From NCBI RefSeq assembly GCF_014066305.1, contig NW_023501074.1, forward strand, positions 434,001-498,000: a DNA stretch of 64,000 nt. Reading direction: 5' to 3'. The first letter of the stretch is position 1; each line of letters begins with the position of its first letter. Shown piece after piece: positions 1 to 11,440 of this stretch. The notes beneath the pieces were generated by a model. That model saw only the letters and a list, made by a program, of their open reading frames with translations, searched no databases and was not told the DNA's origin. The stretch comes from Letharia columbiana. Lineage: Eukaryota > Ascomycota > Lecanoromycetes > Lecanorales > Parmeliaceae. A program made the position numbers and the translations under genes.

Positions 1-2300
1 TTATTAAAATAATAATATCTAATTATAAGAGTAATAAATAATTATTATTCTCTATTATAGTATTAAATTCTCGAAGATTAATAATAATCCTTTTTTTACG
101 ATCTTTTAATATATCTCGCTAGATTACGAAGTAAGATTAGCTATAAAAAGCTAATTATATAAAAAGCGAAGCTTTTTATACTATTATAGTTTATTAAAAA
201 TAATATTAATTACTTCTTAATTTCTATAGTTAAGAATATAAACTTTTAATAACTTTACTTTAACGTCTAGCTGTAATAATATTAATATCTACTATTCTTT
301 AAAAATATCTATAATATTTTCTTAATTCGTAAAAATTTTATTACATTTTATTATAATAAAGTTAAAAGTATAATAAGCCTTATTCTTACTATAGATAATT
401 ACGCTATTTAAAAAATATATTTAAAAATAGAATCTATTATAATGATATAATTTATATTAATAGAGTTATTTATAACTACGATAATAATAGCTATCTTTAA
501 TTAATTTAAAATATATTATTTATAAATTATTAAGTCTACTAATTCATAGGAAATTTAATAATATTTATTTATAATATTCTCTACTATAGTATTTAGCTTT
601 ATATTTCTAGAGAGAAAAATAAATACTTTTATAGAATTTCTTACTTATATGAAAATTTATAGCGAAATCTATAATATAGATAAAGATATCGTTTTCTCTA
701 TTAAAGAAACTCGAGAATTTAAATTATATTAGAAGATTTACTATTATAAAAAAAATCGAAGAATCTAATATCGCTATTAAAAAAGCGAGATTCGTTCTTT
801 TTATTATTTTCGTTAATAATATTCTATTTTAATATTTCTAGATTTTCTAGATTTTCAAATAAATCTAACGAGCTAAAAGATTCTAGATTTAAATAATTTC
901 TTATATAGCGATTAATAGTATTAGTAATAATTATCTTTATATTAATAACTTAAGAGTTTACTTTAAATTCTTTATTTATTATTCTACTATTATTATTATA
1001 ATAATAAATAATCTTATTAATAAAGATATTTAAGATTTCTAATAAACGATATTATAAATCGTTAAAATTAGTAGTAAGTTAAGAATTACTATTTAGAGAT
1101 TTAATAAATAAGATATTTACTTACTCTAGCGAAGTATATCTTTTTACTTTTAAAGTATTATTAATAAATAAAAAATCGAAAAAGTAATATTTTTAAATTA
1201 TAAATTCTTAAAAGAAATAAAGTATTATTTTTAAAGTAGTACGATTAATAGTTTAATCTTCTAATTAAGTTTATTAAAAAAGAGAATTAAGTAATAAAGA
1301 GTAAGACTATACTTATTAATTTTAAGATAATAATAATACTAGTCTAGTAGATCTAAAGTAATATTCTTAATAAGATATTAAATAATCTTTTATATAGTTC
1401 TATTAATAAGAGAATATATTTAATAATTAAAGATAAAAAAAATTTTATAGCTATTAGATTTAAGTAGTTATATTATAAAAAGTTAGCTTAACGAATATAT
1501 AGTTATAGCGAAAGATAAGAAAGTATAAAGATTCTTCGTTCTTATATCTAAAGAAGTATAAAAATTCTCTATTTTAAGAAGTATAAGAATTCTTAACTTC
1601 TATTAATATTAATAAAGAACTCTATTAATTTTTAATAATAAACTATTATATAATGACTACTACTATTATATAAATATTACTATTACTATTATATAAGTAT
1701 TACTATTACTATTATAATAATATAAAATTCTTAGAAATCTTATTTTTAAGAAAGAGATTTCTTAAGTAATAATAAGATAATTCTTCTTCTATGAAATCTA
1801 ATTATTTAAATATATATATTAAGTTATATTAAGCTATTAACTATTAACTTCTATCTACTAAGTATAATTCGTAATAATAACTTACGTATAGTCTTTTATA
1901 ATATATCTATACGATATTTATTTTTATTCTTAAATAAGTTTTAATTATTAATCTCTCTTTCTCTTATACGAGATTAAGCTTAAATAAGATTAGCTTAAAA
2001 GAGATATTATTAATCTAAGTTATATTTAAATAGATTTAAATTTTATTATTTAATATTAATAGATAATAGAATTAATTAATTTTATAATTAATTAAGCGCC
2101 TCTTATATATATAACTCTTATATTTAATTTAATCGATATTTAATAGAAATTTAATAGATAAATTTAATAGAAAATTTAATAGAAATTAGTTTATTCGATA
2201 ATTTAAAGATATAAAATATTAGATAAATAGTCTATAAAGGTCTTATAAGAGATAATATCTTTTCTTAATATCGATTATAGATTATATAGCTAATTAGAGA
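1..2300. repeat. AT-rich, RIP-like gene-free block
   Basis: This stretch is built almost entirely of A and T, with TpA steps everywhere and stops in all frames; no open frame longer than about 60 codons can be read. Composition changes within a few tens of bases near 2300, where normal GC-balanced sequence begins. In Pezizomycotina such blocks are usually old transposons mutated C to T by repeat-induced point mutation. Short internal tandem runs are visible, for example ACTATTATATAAATATT-like units near 1660-1730 and AAGAAGTATAA-like units near 1527-1590. I cannot identify the original element; no terminal repeats can be recognised because the left edge is outside the window. Confidence 0.75.
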
Positions 2301-2430
2301 TGATTTCTTCTCAATTCTCAGGCAGTGAAAGCCTGCTCCACTCTCTGGCGCGTCATTCCTAGCAATAGTATCATACACCATCTGCGCAGACATAACAATT
2401 CAGGCTCAACCAGCTTCCGTTAACTCTTGA

Positions 2431-2477
2431 CACGACCTTGTGGTCGTGACTTCGCCGAGAGGATGTGGTCGGCGAAG
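2431..2477. other. two adjacent perfect hairpins at the edge of the AT block
   Basis: CACGACC (2431-2437) pairs with GGTCGTG (2442-2448) across a 4-nt loop. One base later CTTCGCCGA (2450-2458) pairs with TCGGCGAAG (2469-2477) across a 10-nt loop. Both stems are perfect. They lie about 130 bp inside normal-composition sequence after the AT-rich block. Function unknown; a transposon end or a cruciform or terminator-like structure are possibilities. Confidence 0.45.
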
Positions 2478-2900
2478 AATTGGGAATGCAGGCTCGCGAG
2501 GGGAGCGGCTGGTAGCCTACCCTAGCTTGCCTTGGGCTAGAAAGTATGTTGAGATGGGGTGAGTAGCGTGCCGCTGTCCCCGGAACGATCCCCTATGAGG
2601 CGCAAATACAAGCCTACAATTGGTGGGAGTGATGCGGGCTACCGAACCAGCGTGGGACGCGAGTCTTGAATGCACGCTCGTGGCACGTTGGAGCGAGCCA
2701 TCCCGAGCACAGTCAACAACAACATATTCCTACTGCGTGCGAGCTGAACACCATGGCTTATAATAGGATGGACCATGTGGCATGTGTTGACGCTGTCTTT
2801 CTTTCGAAGCCTTTCTTCGCAGACCGGTGCAGACAGCGATACCTGTCAGCCAACGTAAGCGTGCTTAAGGAAGGCATTCGGGACAGATATCGCGGAGAAC

Positions 2901-4433
2901 ATGGTCCGGTGCGTTGTCCAATCTCAATGGTTTATCTACTCGAAACATTTACCCTCCATATCTACCGCAAAACGACATAGCATTCAGGCTTTCCCATTAT
3001 TTGCCATCAGTGGACGCGGCTCTTCCAGCCATACCCTGTCTGCTGACGACAATGCCAAACCTCTCCTCATGGGGCCTCTTGACAACGTCATGCCACGCCA
3101 CCACATCACTCCCAAAGCGCTGTTCATCCCTGCATCTAGCTCGAGTAAAGAGAAGATCCTCAACATCCTCAAATCCGGGCTCGCCCAAACCATCAAAGCC
3201 ATTCCAACAGTAGCAGGACATGTCAAAGCCGCTTCGAATCCGATCCAAGAAGGCAGTATGTGTGTTACGACTCCCTTCGGCGCTGTTGAAGACATCTTCA
3301 CGGCACAAGATCTCACTGAATCTCACCCCGAGATGGATTATGATGACCTGAAGCGGCGCCACTTTCCCATGGAGGCCGTGGACTCCAATGTGGTATACTC
3401 ACTCCCAGACTTGATGAAAGCCGAGAAACCCGTATTTCTTGCGCAAGCCAACTTTATCCGGGGTGGGCTCGTCTTAGGTATATCGTTACACCATTCCTTT
3501 GGGGATGGCGCATCCTTGAAGACGATTCTTCAGACATGGGCCACAGGTTGCAGAGGCGAGAGCGCTGCGCCGACTCTCACAGAATCCACGCGGCGCGAAA
3601 GACTGATGTCTTCAGAGACGGGCGCCAGCTTGGACGAATTTCCCGAATACGCGACTATTCCAGACAACATTGCTGGCTATCAACCAGGAGTGGCAAAAGG
3701 GGAAGGCCCTGAGATTGCGCCCGTGCCTCCTCAAGTGGATTCCCATGTTTTCTATCTTTCTGCACAGAGATTAAAAGAGCTGAAAGATCTTGCATCAGCT
3801 GAGCTGGAAGGCTCAGACTGGATATCCACCATTGATGCACTGTCAGCGCTTCTCTGGCGCTCCATTACAGTTGCTCGAAACCTAGAACCTGGGGACGCTG
3901 CAACGGAGGATACCAGAGTACTCAACATCCCGTTAGATGGACGTCGTATTATGCGCGAGGATACGAACTCTTATATGGGCAATATGATTCTCTTCAACAA
4001 CGCAACAACGCCGTTGCGAAACTTGCTCTCGTCCCCACCCCAGCTGCCCGAGATAGCGCGCACCATCCGACAATCCATATCACGAATTGATGAGAAATAC
4101 ATCAAGCGTGCCATTTCAGCCATCGGCTCCGTTCCAGATGTCAGCAAAGTAATTATGAGCGGAGGAACATTTGGCGAAAGCGCCTTGACGATCTCATCGT
4201 GGGGCAACCTTCACATGGACTGGGGCCACGTTATTGGTGGACCAAGCGAGCGTGTGAGAGTTTCGAAGATACCATTCCCTGGCGTCTGTGTCATTCTTCC
4301 CGCGTCAGAGCCGGGAAATAGGAGCACTGAGCCGAATGGAGTGGAGGTCATGATTGGGTTGAAGAGTGATGACATGGCACGATTGATGAATGATCCGTTC
4401 TTCGCTAGCTTTGCGGAATGGAGGTGCAGCTGA
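2901..4433 (+). CDS. BAHD-type acyltransferase (trichothecene 3-O-acetyltransferase-like family)
   Basis: Likely transfers an acyl group from acyl-CoA to a hydroxyl of a small metabolite in the cytosol; the substrate cannot be told. The 510-residue frame shows the BAHD/transferase-family plan: a PLDNVMPR-like N-terminal strand (about residues 59-66), the catalytic HHSFGDG (HxxxDG) near residue 197, and near residue 438 MDWGHVIGGPSERVRV in the place of the family's DFGWG motif. The last segment (VEVMIGLKSDDMARLMNDP) also matches family C-termini. The first 50 or so residues look atypical, so the true start may be a later ATG or use an undetected 5' intron; 2901 is the longest reading. It stands alone between the AT-rich block and an empty stretch, with no neighbouring biosynthetic genes, so it is not evidence for a toxin cluster. 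Family call is confident, substrate unknown. Confidence 0.8.
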   Translation: MVRCVVQSQWFIYSKHLPSISTAKRHSIQAFPLFAISGRGSSSHTLSADDNAKPLLMGPLDNVMPRHHITPKALFIPASSSSKEKILNILKSGLAQTIKAIPTVAGHVKAASNPIQEGSMCVTTPFGAVEDIFTAQDLTESHPEMDYDDLKRRHFPMEAVDSNVVYSLPDLMKAEKPVFLAQANFIRGGLVLGISLHHSFGDGASLKTILQTWATGCRGESAAPTLTESTRRERLMSSETGASLDEFPEYATIPDNIAGYQPGVAKGEGPEIAPVPPQVDSHVFYLSAQRLKELKDLASAELEGSDWISTIDALSALLWRSITVARNLEPGDAATEDTRVLNIPLDGRRIMREDTNSYMGNMILFNNATTPLRNLLSSPPQLPEIARTIRQSISRIDEKYIKRAISAIGSVPDVSKVIMSGGTFGESALTISSWGNLHMDWGHVIGGPSERVRVSKIPFPGVCVILPASEPGNRSTEPNGVEVMIGLKSDDMARLMNDPFFASFAEWRCS

Positions 4434-5086
4434 CTGAGTTTGTGGTCTTATGGCACGTAATGATTTTAATGACCTTGACGTTTTACGTACTGTTGTAGAT
4501 GGGAGGAAATGTCACGCAGCAATTCCAGGGGCATTGATTGAGGTTTCACCTAGATCTTCTTTAGCTGTGGTAGAAGCGAAAATATTAGGTTTTAGACTCT
4601 ACACAGAATCCTTCGAAGCCAAAACTCTTTGGAAGGAGAGGAAGGGTTCCAATTAGACACCCTAGACTATGTGCCATACCATCACGAACTTGCTGTGCGC
4701 CTTTTAAGACTGTAGACCTGCGAACGCTTGACCTAGAACTACACCAGTTGTACGCTCAAGGCACCTCACGCCCTTACGTACCAGTGACGTAGAGAAGGTA
4801 AAGAAACAAATGTATTCAGCAAGGATCAGGGTAGACATAAAGCAAGTCCTGGAAGTAGTGACTGTCAGTATCAAGACAAGCTGAAAGACATCAATCGAAG
4901 CTTTTTGAACAGGAGAACGCTCGTTGAGCTGCCCTTGACATAGTATTCCGTCTGCACACAGCTCTGCGAGCTTGACTAGGTGGTCCAACGATAGAAAAGT
5001 GCAGAGCAGGTCAAAATTTCTCTACATCGAATGGCCCTTTTCTTTTGCGCCTTAATACCATCGAATAGCGCGATAAGCGTTGTGCA
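4434..5086. other. intergenic stretch without a recognisable gene
   Basis: Only short frames occur here on both strands (longest about 94 codons, minus strand, low-quality composition). I see no domain, repeat or RNA signature. It separates the 3' ends of the convergent acyltransferase and 326-residue genes. Confidence 0.5.
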
Positions 5087-6067
5087 TTACTCGTCATCAC
5101 AGTCCCTCAAATAAACCGCGTCATAATTTATCAGCAAATCCGGGATCCTGACCCGGTTATAGTTGTTCTTGTAGAACCTCACGACCCGAATGGTCCCCCA
5201 GAGAGCGACGTACAACACCTGAAGTAATATGGGGTCCAACTGTATCTTGTCTGCTATCGACAGTATAGATTTATCTGTCACAATGGTCTTGAAGAGCTCG
5301 AGTACAAAGTCACATTGGTGGCTGGAGAGTGTGATTGGGACAACATTGTGAAGATCTGTGCCGACAATGAAGCTGTAAATATTGCTTTCCGTTCTTGTGC
5401 CATGCATAATTGTAATAGCGCCAATGACCACTTGAGTGTTCTTCTTATCATTCGTAGAGGCCGAGGCAAACGCCGTCTTGATGGGCTTCAAAGTCTGGAT
5501 AACACGTGTGATAGGGTTGTTCGGCTTCCCAAAACCGGCACACAGGTCGGCCTTATCATGGGACTCGGATGGTGAAGGATCGAAGAATACGGGCATGGCC
5601 ATGTGGATACTTCCAGCAATACCAACAGCGATTCTCCAAGCACCGCGAACTCGGGCATCTCGAAGGTCCTTGATGGGATATGGCATAGGTGGCGCGGAAC
5701 TCACTTGAAAGGTGTCACGGTAAAGCGGCGGATAGCTATCAATGATGTTCTGAAGGTTGTTCTTAGTCAATCTGTTTTCTGCAAGAGAGCCTTTCAAATA
5801 TGCCACAAGCACCGCTTTTCCCCCCTTTGGATCCGGAATCTCTTCAAGCTCAAGCTCGGCGTCTTCAAATTTCAATCCGCAAACTAAACTAGAGTCGCCA
5901 TATACGACAAGGCTCTGGCTGCTAGACGGCGGACTGTCAAACCTCGAAGTCGCATACGAGAAGAAGGCTAGGACGGTCTTTGCGTCTGTTCTCAGGTATG
6001 TCTTTTTAGCTTCCAGCTGCAATGGCTTTTGAGGGGTTTCCTTGCGCACCTTCCTGGAGAGTTCCAC
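5087..6067 (-). CDS. hypothetical protein, 326 residues, single exon
   Basis: I do not recognise this protein. It is an uninterrupted 326-codon frame from an ATG to a TGA with balanced residue composition, which favours a real gene. The N-terminus is Lys-rich and hydrophilic, the middle holds mixed alpha/beta-like sequence (GAWRIAVGIAGSIHMAMP around residue 150, VVIGAITIMHGTRTESNIYS around 222), and the C-terminal third is rich in aliphatic and aromatic residues (LQVLYVALWGTIRVVRFY). There is no signal peptide or clear membrane helix. It ends acidic (DCDDE). It lies in a sparse region 3 kb from the AT-rich block, a setting where lineage-specific genes are common. A decayed or exonless relic of a larger gene cannot be excluded. 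Confidence 0.55.
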   Translation of the reverse strand: MELSRKVRKETPQKPLQLEAKKTYLRTDAKTVLAFFSYATSRFDSPPSSSQSLVVYGDSSLVCGLKFEDAELELEEIPDPKGGKAVLVAYLKGSLAENRLTKNNLQNIIDSYPPLYRDTFQVSSAPPMPYPIKDLRDARVRGAWRIAVGIAGSIHMAMPVFFDPSPSESHDKADLCAGFGKPNNPITRVIQTLKPIKTAFASASTNDKKNTQVVIGAITIMHGTRTESNIYSFIVGTDLHNVVPITLSSHQCDFVLELFKTIVTDKSILSIADKIQLDPILLQVLYVALWGTIRVVRFYKNNYNRVRIPDLLINYDAVYLRDCDDE

Positions 6068-6409
6068 GCTCGATTGGACATGATGTCAATCGTAGAATTC
6101 CAACATTATGTTACTGTAAAAGTTTGAGGAGGTGTCAGCAGGAAGAGTACCGCGGCGTGACGATCTATGAGCAGACTGTGTCTCTGAGGTACCAAGTCCT
6201 AGATTTCGTCACAACATAAGTGCCAAGACGACCACTTCTTGCTTACGAGTAAAGAATAGTAGTATGCGAAAAAACTAATACTGGTGTCTGTAGAAGACAT
6301 ATAAGACACGGTGTGTTGTTGAAGGCAGCTTTTCACATGGTGTCATGTTCGTGGATAATGATGATGCGTTTTTCCGGTGCTCAATACCAAAACGGCTAGC
6401 AGTCTTGCT

Positions 6410-6880
6410 TTATTTAGACTCTAGAAGGAACGCTATTCCCAGCTGAGCATTAGTCTGATCGTCGGCGGTCGGGCTTACATACTGACCTCCTCCTCGGTGT
6501 TGGATAAAACACCACCGCAACACTGCAGCAAGCACGTCGAATGCTACTTCCCGCCGCATAAGCGAGCCTATGATTAGTGGATGGTACAGATGATTATTGA
6601 TGGAGATACGAGATACGAGTCCAATATCAAGACTGCCGACTCTCGCTGAGTAAATCTCCTCAATATGATCAATCCGGTGGTAATGGTTGGATCCTAGAAG
6701 CACAGCAAATAATGCTCGACTTGCATTTTGGACTCTCTTTACATTTGCAACACCCGTCTTGTACTTCGTTATTTGGAAGGTACTGTCTTTGCTTTGGCCT
6801 TGGATCAGACCATTGTTTGCGACACTCAACTGAGGCACCTCCGAGACGGTTGATGATGCTAGCACCAATCTGATGCACAC
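6410..6880 (-). CDS. hypothetical protein fragment, about 156 residues
   Basis: An open frame of 156 codons with ordinary amino-acid composition and a protein-like C-terminal half (for example REVAFDVLAAVLRWCFIQH). No domain is recognised. The upstream sequence may contain a further exon or intron acceptor, so the start is uncertain. It could be a small gene, one exon of a larger gene or a chance frame. Confidence 0.3.
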   Translation of the reverse strand: MCIRLVLASSTVSEVPQLSVANNGLIQGQSKDSTFQITKYKTGVANVKRVQNASRALFAVLLGSNHYHRIDHIEEIYSARVGSLDIGLVSRISINNHLYHPLIIGSLMRREVAFDVLAAVLRWCFIQHRGGGQYVSPTADDQTNAQLGIAFLLESK

Positions 6881-8105
6881 AAAACACTGGCGTCAAGTAT
6901 AAGATGAAAGCTAGAACACTACTAGAAGACTAACGAATCATTGCGATAGCTTATCTGCGCGTCGGTGTAGTAGTCTATTCACACATCGTCCGTCCTTCGT
7001 CATCCGTTTGCGGCACGTCCGTAGTGGCCGCGGCCTATACAGTGGATCCTAATGCAACCCTAACCTTACTGATCAGCCAAATTCTTGGGGCCAAATGATG
7101 CCGGCGAGATGTTTCCGCTACATTTGAGCATTGAATTGGTCAGATACATCCTCTTCGGCCACTCCGTCGAGTCTCCTGGCCCTCGGGATCCTCGCTTCTC
7201 GGTAATACCAGGCAGCGACTAACCCGTAGAACCTGTGCTCCGATAATGCTGCGTCCCTTCCATGTACCTATTAACAGGCCGGGGCTGTGCATCGAAGTTT
7301 TGGCGCCGTGGTTTTTGGACGGCCCCTGCGTCCTTTCCCGAGATTGGGAACAAGTCCCATTGAAACAGCAATTTGTTAATGTCTGCGGCCGTTCTTCGAC
7401 CCTGCTGGATTGCGCTTATGGTCCAGAGCCTTTTTCTCTGTCGAAAAAAAATAAGGGTACCTATTGTAACCGTCTCGAGACCAATCATTGCCTGAATATC
7501 CTGAAACGTACCCGATACGTCGCTTTGCATTTGAAAAGGACAGCTTTGGAGCAAACAGCATGTCATCGAAAACATCTTACCCAAGCCCAAGTCTAATGAA
7601 AATGTTTGTAGCACACCGAGGATCCACTCATTCTGCTGGGGATGATGCGGGACATGCTCTTTTGTGGCACTTACCTCGGGCTTGTCAGGCTATCTGCCAC
7701 TTCATCTGGGCCCCTCAGTTCTAGCGCAAAGGTGCGCTTGTGCTTTCACATTACATTTGTGGCCGGGCACGTGCATCTTCGACCTCATAGGGCGGCGCTT
7801 GGCAGATCCTTGTTGTAACTCCGTACCACTGCTTACCCTCTAAGAATGTGGGGGACCTGTTCATTTTCAGGTGTGGGGTCGGTGCCTCGTTTCATGTGCC
7901 TGACTACTGATCGTGTTTTTTTGATTCTCGCGCATGAATTGTCTGTACGAAGGTTGCCCTTGTCAGAAGCAATAGTCCTTTTGGACAGCACACATGACTG
8001 TTGTGCTCTCTCATTGACTGATATATATCGTGAACACGCTCTCTCTTTCCATTCGATAGACAGCTCTACCAACCTCAACAAGTGTCTTGACTCCATCTTT
8101 CAAAG
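6881..8105. other. gene-poor stretch upstream of the secreted-protein gene
   Basis: Short overlapping frames on both strands (up to about 130 codons) have inconsistent composition and no recognisable motifs. A CCCTAA-like run (CAACCCTAACC, near 7056) is too short to count as a telomeric repeat. The last few hundred bases should hold the promoter of the gene starting at 8106. Confidence 0.4.
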
Positions 8106-10903
8106 ATGCCTGACATCTCTTTGGTTATACTGTGGCATCTCTTTGCTATGTTTACCTGCATCCAAGCATCCATCATCCCTGGGGGTCGAGCACCGGTCGT
8201 GGCCCGACAGGCTATTGCCTCAGCACCAATCACAACAGGCAGCTCATCGTCACTATCCTCTACAACATCCATGTTAGCGCCGCTGCCGACGACAGTCGGC
8301 GTCGCGTCCAATGGTACTCATGCAGCAGTCAACAAGCTCCAATTTCAAATTGCAGACGTTATTGCCGGAACCAGTGCAGTTGCCACTCCGTCAGGAGCAT
8401 CCGATTCAGCAATCGCCTCGTCGTGCTTGAATAACGATATTTCGACTATTACGGAGTCATGGCAGTCCTTTACGGCATGTTTTCATGATCTGCTGCGTGA
8501 ATACTACTTGCTTACATGTCTTTGGGTAGGTCATGGAATACATGACAAGCCTGCTGTCTGCTGCTCCACCTAGTGCGACCGTCGACGGTGCTGTCGACGG
8601 CGTTATGCTCATGCATGACGATGTCAACCCGCCCGGCGCTGTCTGTACTTACACTTCAAGTAAGCATCGGATCAGGAACGCGGCCAGCTTTTGATTCAAG
8701 CTAAAACCCCATTCAGAATGTGACGCTATTGGTTGCACTGAGGTGAAAGACTGGGACAATGGGAGCGACCTCACGGTACAACGTTTCCTTGCCTACACCG
8801 CCATGGTCAACCTCAACAACTACCTCTATAATATCTACTTTAGCCTGTTAGATTCGGGCACAATAGGTGGATTGGTGAGCGGTAACATCGTCACAGTAAG
8901 TCTCATCGCTCCGGTTCGCACAATTAAAAACTTACTCGTTTGAAGGTGTTCTTCACGAATCCATCGCCCAGTGCTACTTGGAAACAAATCATGGGCACTG
9001 TCACTCCGTGAGTGCTTTTAGCCTTTGCTTCAACTTACATTCTGATACCTTACAGACTTCTGGGGCTCGGTTCCGCTATCCTTGGACCATTGGTAAGCCT
9101 TTCGCACTTCTCTTCTTCGGCTTTCTACCTTTGAAGGGGATGACTGGACTCCTTTGGTTCTCAGATCTGACTCTCTATAGAGCGCCGCCATCAGCCCAGT
9201 CCTCGGAGCTCTAAGTGCAATCTTCAGCTTCATCGCGGCTTTTGCCACCGCGAATAGCATCGGACCAGTCGTCGACCAGAGATTCAGCGAGTACGAGTTG
9301 CGTTTCACAATAACTAGAGCCATGCTAACCTTTTGGTTCACTGAATAAAGGTACTCCACTATCACCGATTTCATCGGAAATTATCTGAAAGGTACATCTA
9401 CCGGAGTAGAAGCTGCCTTCAACAGCACCATCGGTTCAAACTCATCTATTGCGGAGTGGACCGAACTGTTCACAGGCGGTTTCTGGGTGCAATCGGACTA
9501 CACTCAAGGCCTCGAGACTGGTATACTCGATAACTTTGTTAAGATCTTTACATACAAAGCCATCAAGTAAGCACCTCCCTACATAGAAAGTGCGTCGGTC
9601 TAGCTAACTTTAATTGAAGTTTCGCATGGATCGACTCCGGCGTGTTTATCATGTATGTGCCATATGGAGTAGCTATTAAAGACACAAATGGCAACGTTCA
9701 GCAGCAGGGAATCGATCAGGACTACTGCCAGAATAGCTTGAAGGATACTGATAATCTTGGAACACTCACCATCTGCGATGCTCCTGGTGGAATGGCCAGG
9801 ATATTTAATGCGGGCGTAATCAAACCGTACGAATGTCTTTCCCAAACACCCTGGAAGTATTTGTTGCTGATAGCCTCTCCTTTCTTCCAGCGACCAGAAT
9901 CTCATGCCAACCACCCCGCAAGGATGGAGCGAACCCTTTTCCGTCCTTCCCAGTGAACCCTTCAATATCACAAGTGCGATCAAGGGTTCAGTCGCCTCAT
10001 GGCAAGTAGGTGACTTCAACTACGATGCCGCAAGCCAATACCAAGATGCATTCAGCTCGGGCCAGCCCCTCACATCGGATTTAGTCAAGGCACTGCAGGC
10101 TCTCGACATCGCACCAGAGACGGCCGGCTTCTTCAACATTCCTGTCTGCGCAACGTACGACCTTCGATTCTTCCCACCCGCTGCTTCATCGGGTGGCCCT
10201 GGCTGTGAGTACTTAGTTGCCCTAAATGTACAAGGTGAAGCGGCACTAACGATCACAGTCTCCTGTAACGCCTGCGGTCAAGGGCTGGGCGGAAAGCCCG
10301 GCTCCAGCGCCAAATTCTGGGACAATGCGAACGAAATCGTGCAAGCTGCCCTCACGGCCCCTCCCCCGTGCACGCAGGCATATGAGACGACAGTCTGTGT
10401 ACAAATCTGTCCGAGCGATCCTTATGGCCCAACTTCCGGTACGTTTCGTCGGCCTCATATGCCTAATTTCTATGCCCAGTTCACAGCCTGCCGTCATCAG
10501 CACTGCCAAAGCTAACCAAAATCTCCCACTAGCCCAAAACGTCGCCGGCGGCTACGCACCCGGCTGGTGCGGCGTGCACGTGATCCAATACCAACTCAAC
10601 CAAGGTCCCGGAACGGACACGAGCCACTACAGACTCACTGTCACGATCTTCGACTCCAACCAGGTTGAAATCAGCGCCTCGAACGACACCGTCGTTGAGT
10701 CACCTCAGGGTGCTTGGACTCCATTTTACAGTAAGCTACCAAGTACGCTGAACATCCAGGTCGGGGCGGTCGATAGCGATCCGCTGTGGTTTGAGTACCC
10801 CGGTCAAGGAAATTGGCAGACGGGTGATCAGCAGCATCATTGTAACTTTGGGGCTTATAGTGGAGGAAGCCGGTCTGGCAATTGTGGTTTTACTTGTACT
10901 TAG
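8106..10903 (+). CDS. large secreted protein of unknown function, 11 exons, about 724 residues
   Basis: Exons by frame and splice consensus: 8106-8474, 8530-8659, 8717-8895, 8946-9007, 9056-9092, 9181-9290, 9351-9566, 9620-9826, 9891-10204, 10259-10438, 10533-10903 (2175 nt). Intron 1 appears to use a GC donor (GCATGT at 8475); the GT at 8479 keeps the wrong frame. The N-terminus is a typical signal peptide (MPDISLVILWHLFAMFTCIQA). Residues about 247-287 form a Gly/Ala-rich hydrophobic stretch (LLGLGSAILGPLSAAIS, then VLGALSAIFSFIAAFATA), which could be a helical hairpin or membrane-inserting segment. Several Cys and N-glycosylation sites (NST, NSS) fit secretion. The architecture resembles a fungal secreted family possibly catalogued as DUF7872; that name is from memory and needs a search. 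No enzyme motif is seen. Confidence 0.7.
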
Positions 10904-11083
10904 ACACCAGCAGCTGTAGATTTCCCAAGTTCGATACCCGGTTCTAGTTCCCGTATAATCTCGGAAGGTAGATAGCGACCGGGTCTTTCTGAGTCTGTTT
11001 GATCTGATTACGAAATCCCCGTCCTCGGAAAGATACCCCAGGGCCAAAGAACAAGGCCCCAACACCCTCCTTTATCCGTCCCA

Positions 11084-11440
11084 CTACTGCCTCACCCCCA
11101 TAATCTGCACATGAAACGCCGCATACATAAACTTCTCCTTCCCCATCACCGGCGCACTTCCCCCAATGCCCCTATACGCCGGCGGCTGACACATCGCGAG
11201 CACCCGCTCCATCTCGACCACGACGTCGCGCATCGAAAACCTCGATTCCCACTTCCCGCTCACGATGCGCAATTTGAACCCTGCATCTGCCATTCCGGCT
11301 CGCGGAATCCCGGGATCCAGAGTTTGGGGAGATGAAAGTCGGGATTGCTGACGAAGTGGTTGATGAGGGGAGAGCAGGATTGGAGGGTGAGACGGGGAGA
11401 CTCGAGGCCGTAGTAGCAGATGGTAGCTCAGTCGTCTGTT
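11084..11440 (-). pseudogene. frameshifted fragment of an unknown protein gene
   Basis: On the minus strand one frame reads a protein-like segment (LINHFVSNPDFHLPKLWIPG, then FREPEWQMQ, about 11425-11284). The coherent sequence then continues only in a shifted frame (FKLRIVSGKWESRFSMRDVV, ending FHVQIMGVRQ and a TAG at 11084). A single-base shift near 11281 would join them. No start codon or upstream exon is evident. I do not recognise the family; reading it as a decayed gene rests on the quality of the two half-frames. Confidence 0.35.

Noticed and set aside
1600..1740. CRISPR-like or structured repeat in the AT block
   Set aside because: Repeats are AT-rich simple sequence without regular spacers; the genome is eukaryotic.
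2666..2980. 104-codon frame upstream of the acyltransferase
   Set aside because: Overlaps the acyltransferase start, no motif, unlikely composition.
2901..4433. Evidence for a trichothecene or other toxin cluster
   Set aside because: BAHD acyltransferases are widespread and no synthase, cyclase or P450 is nearby.
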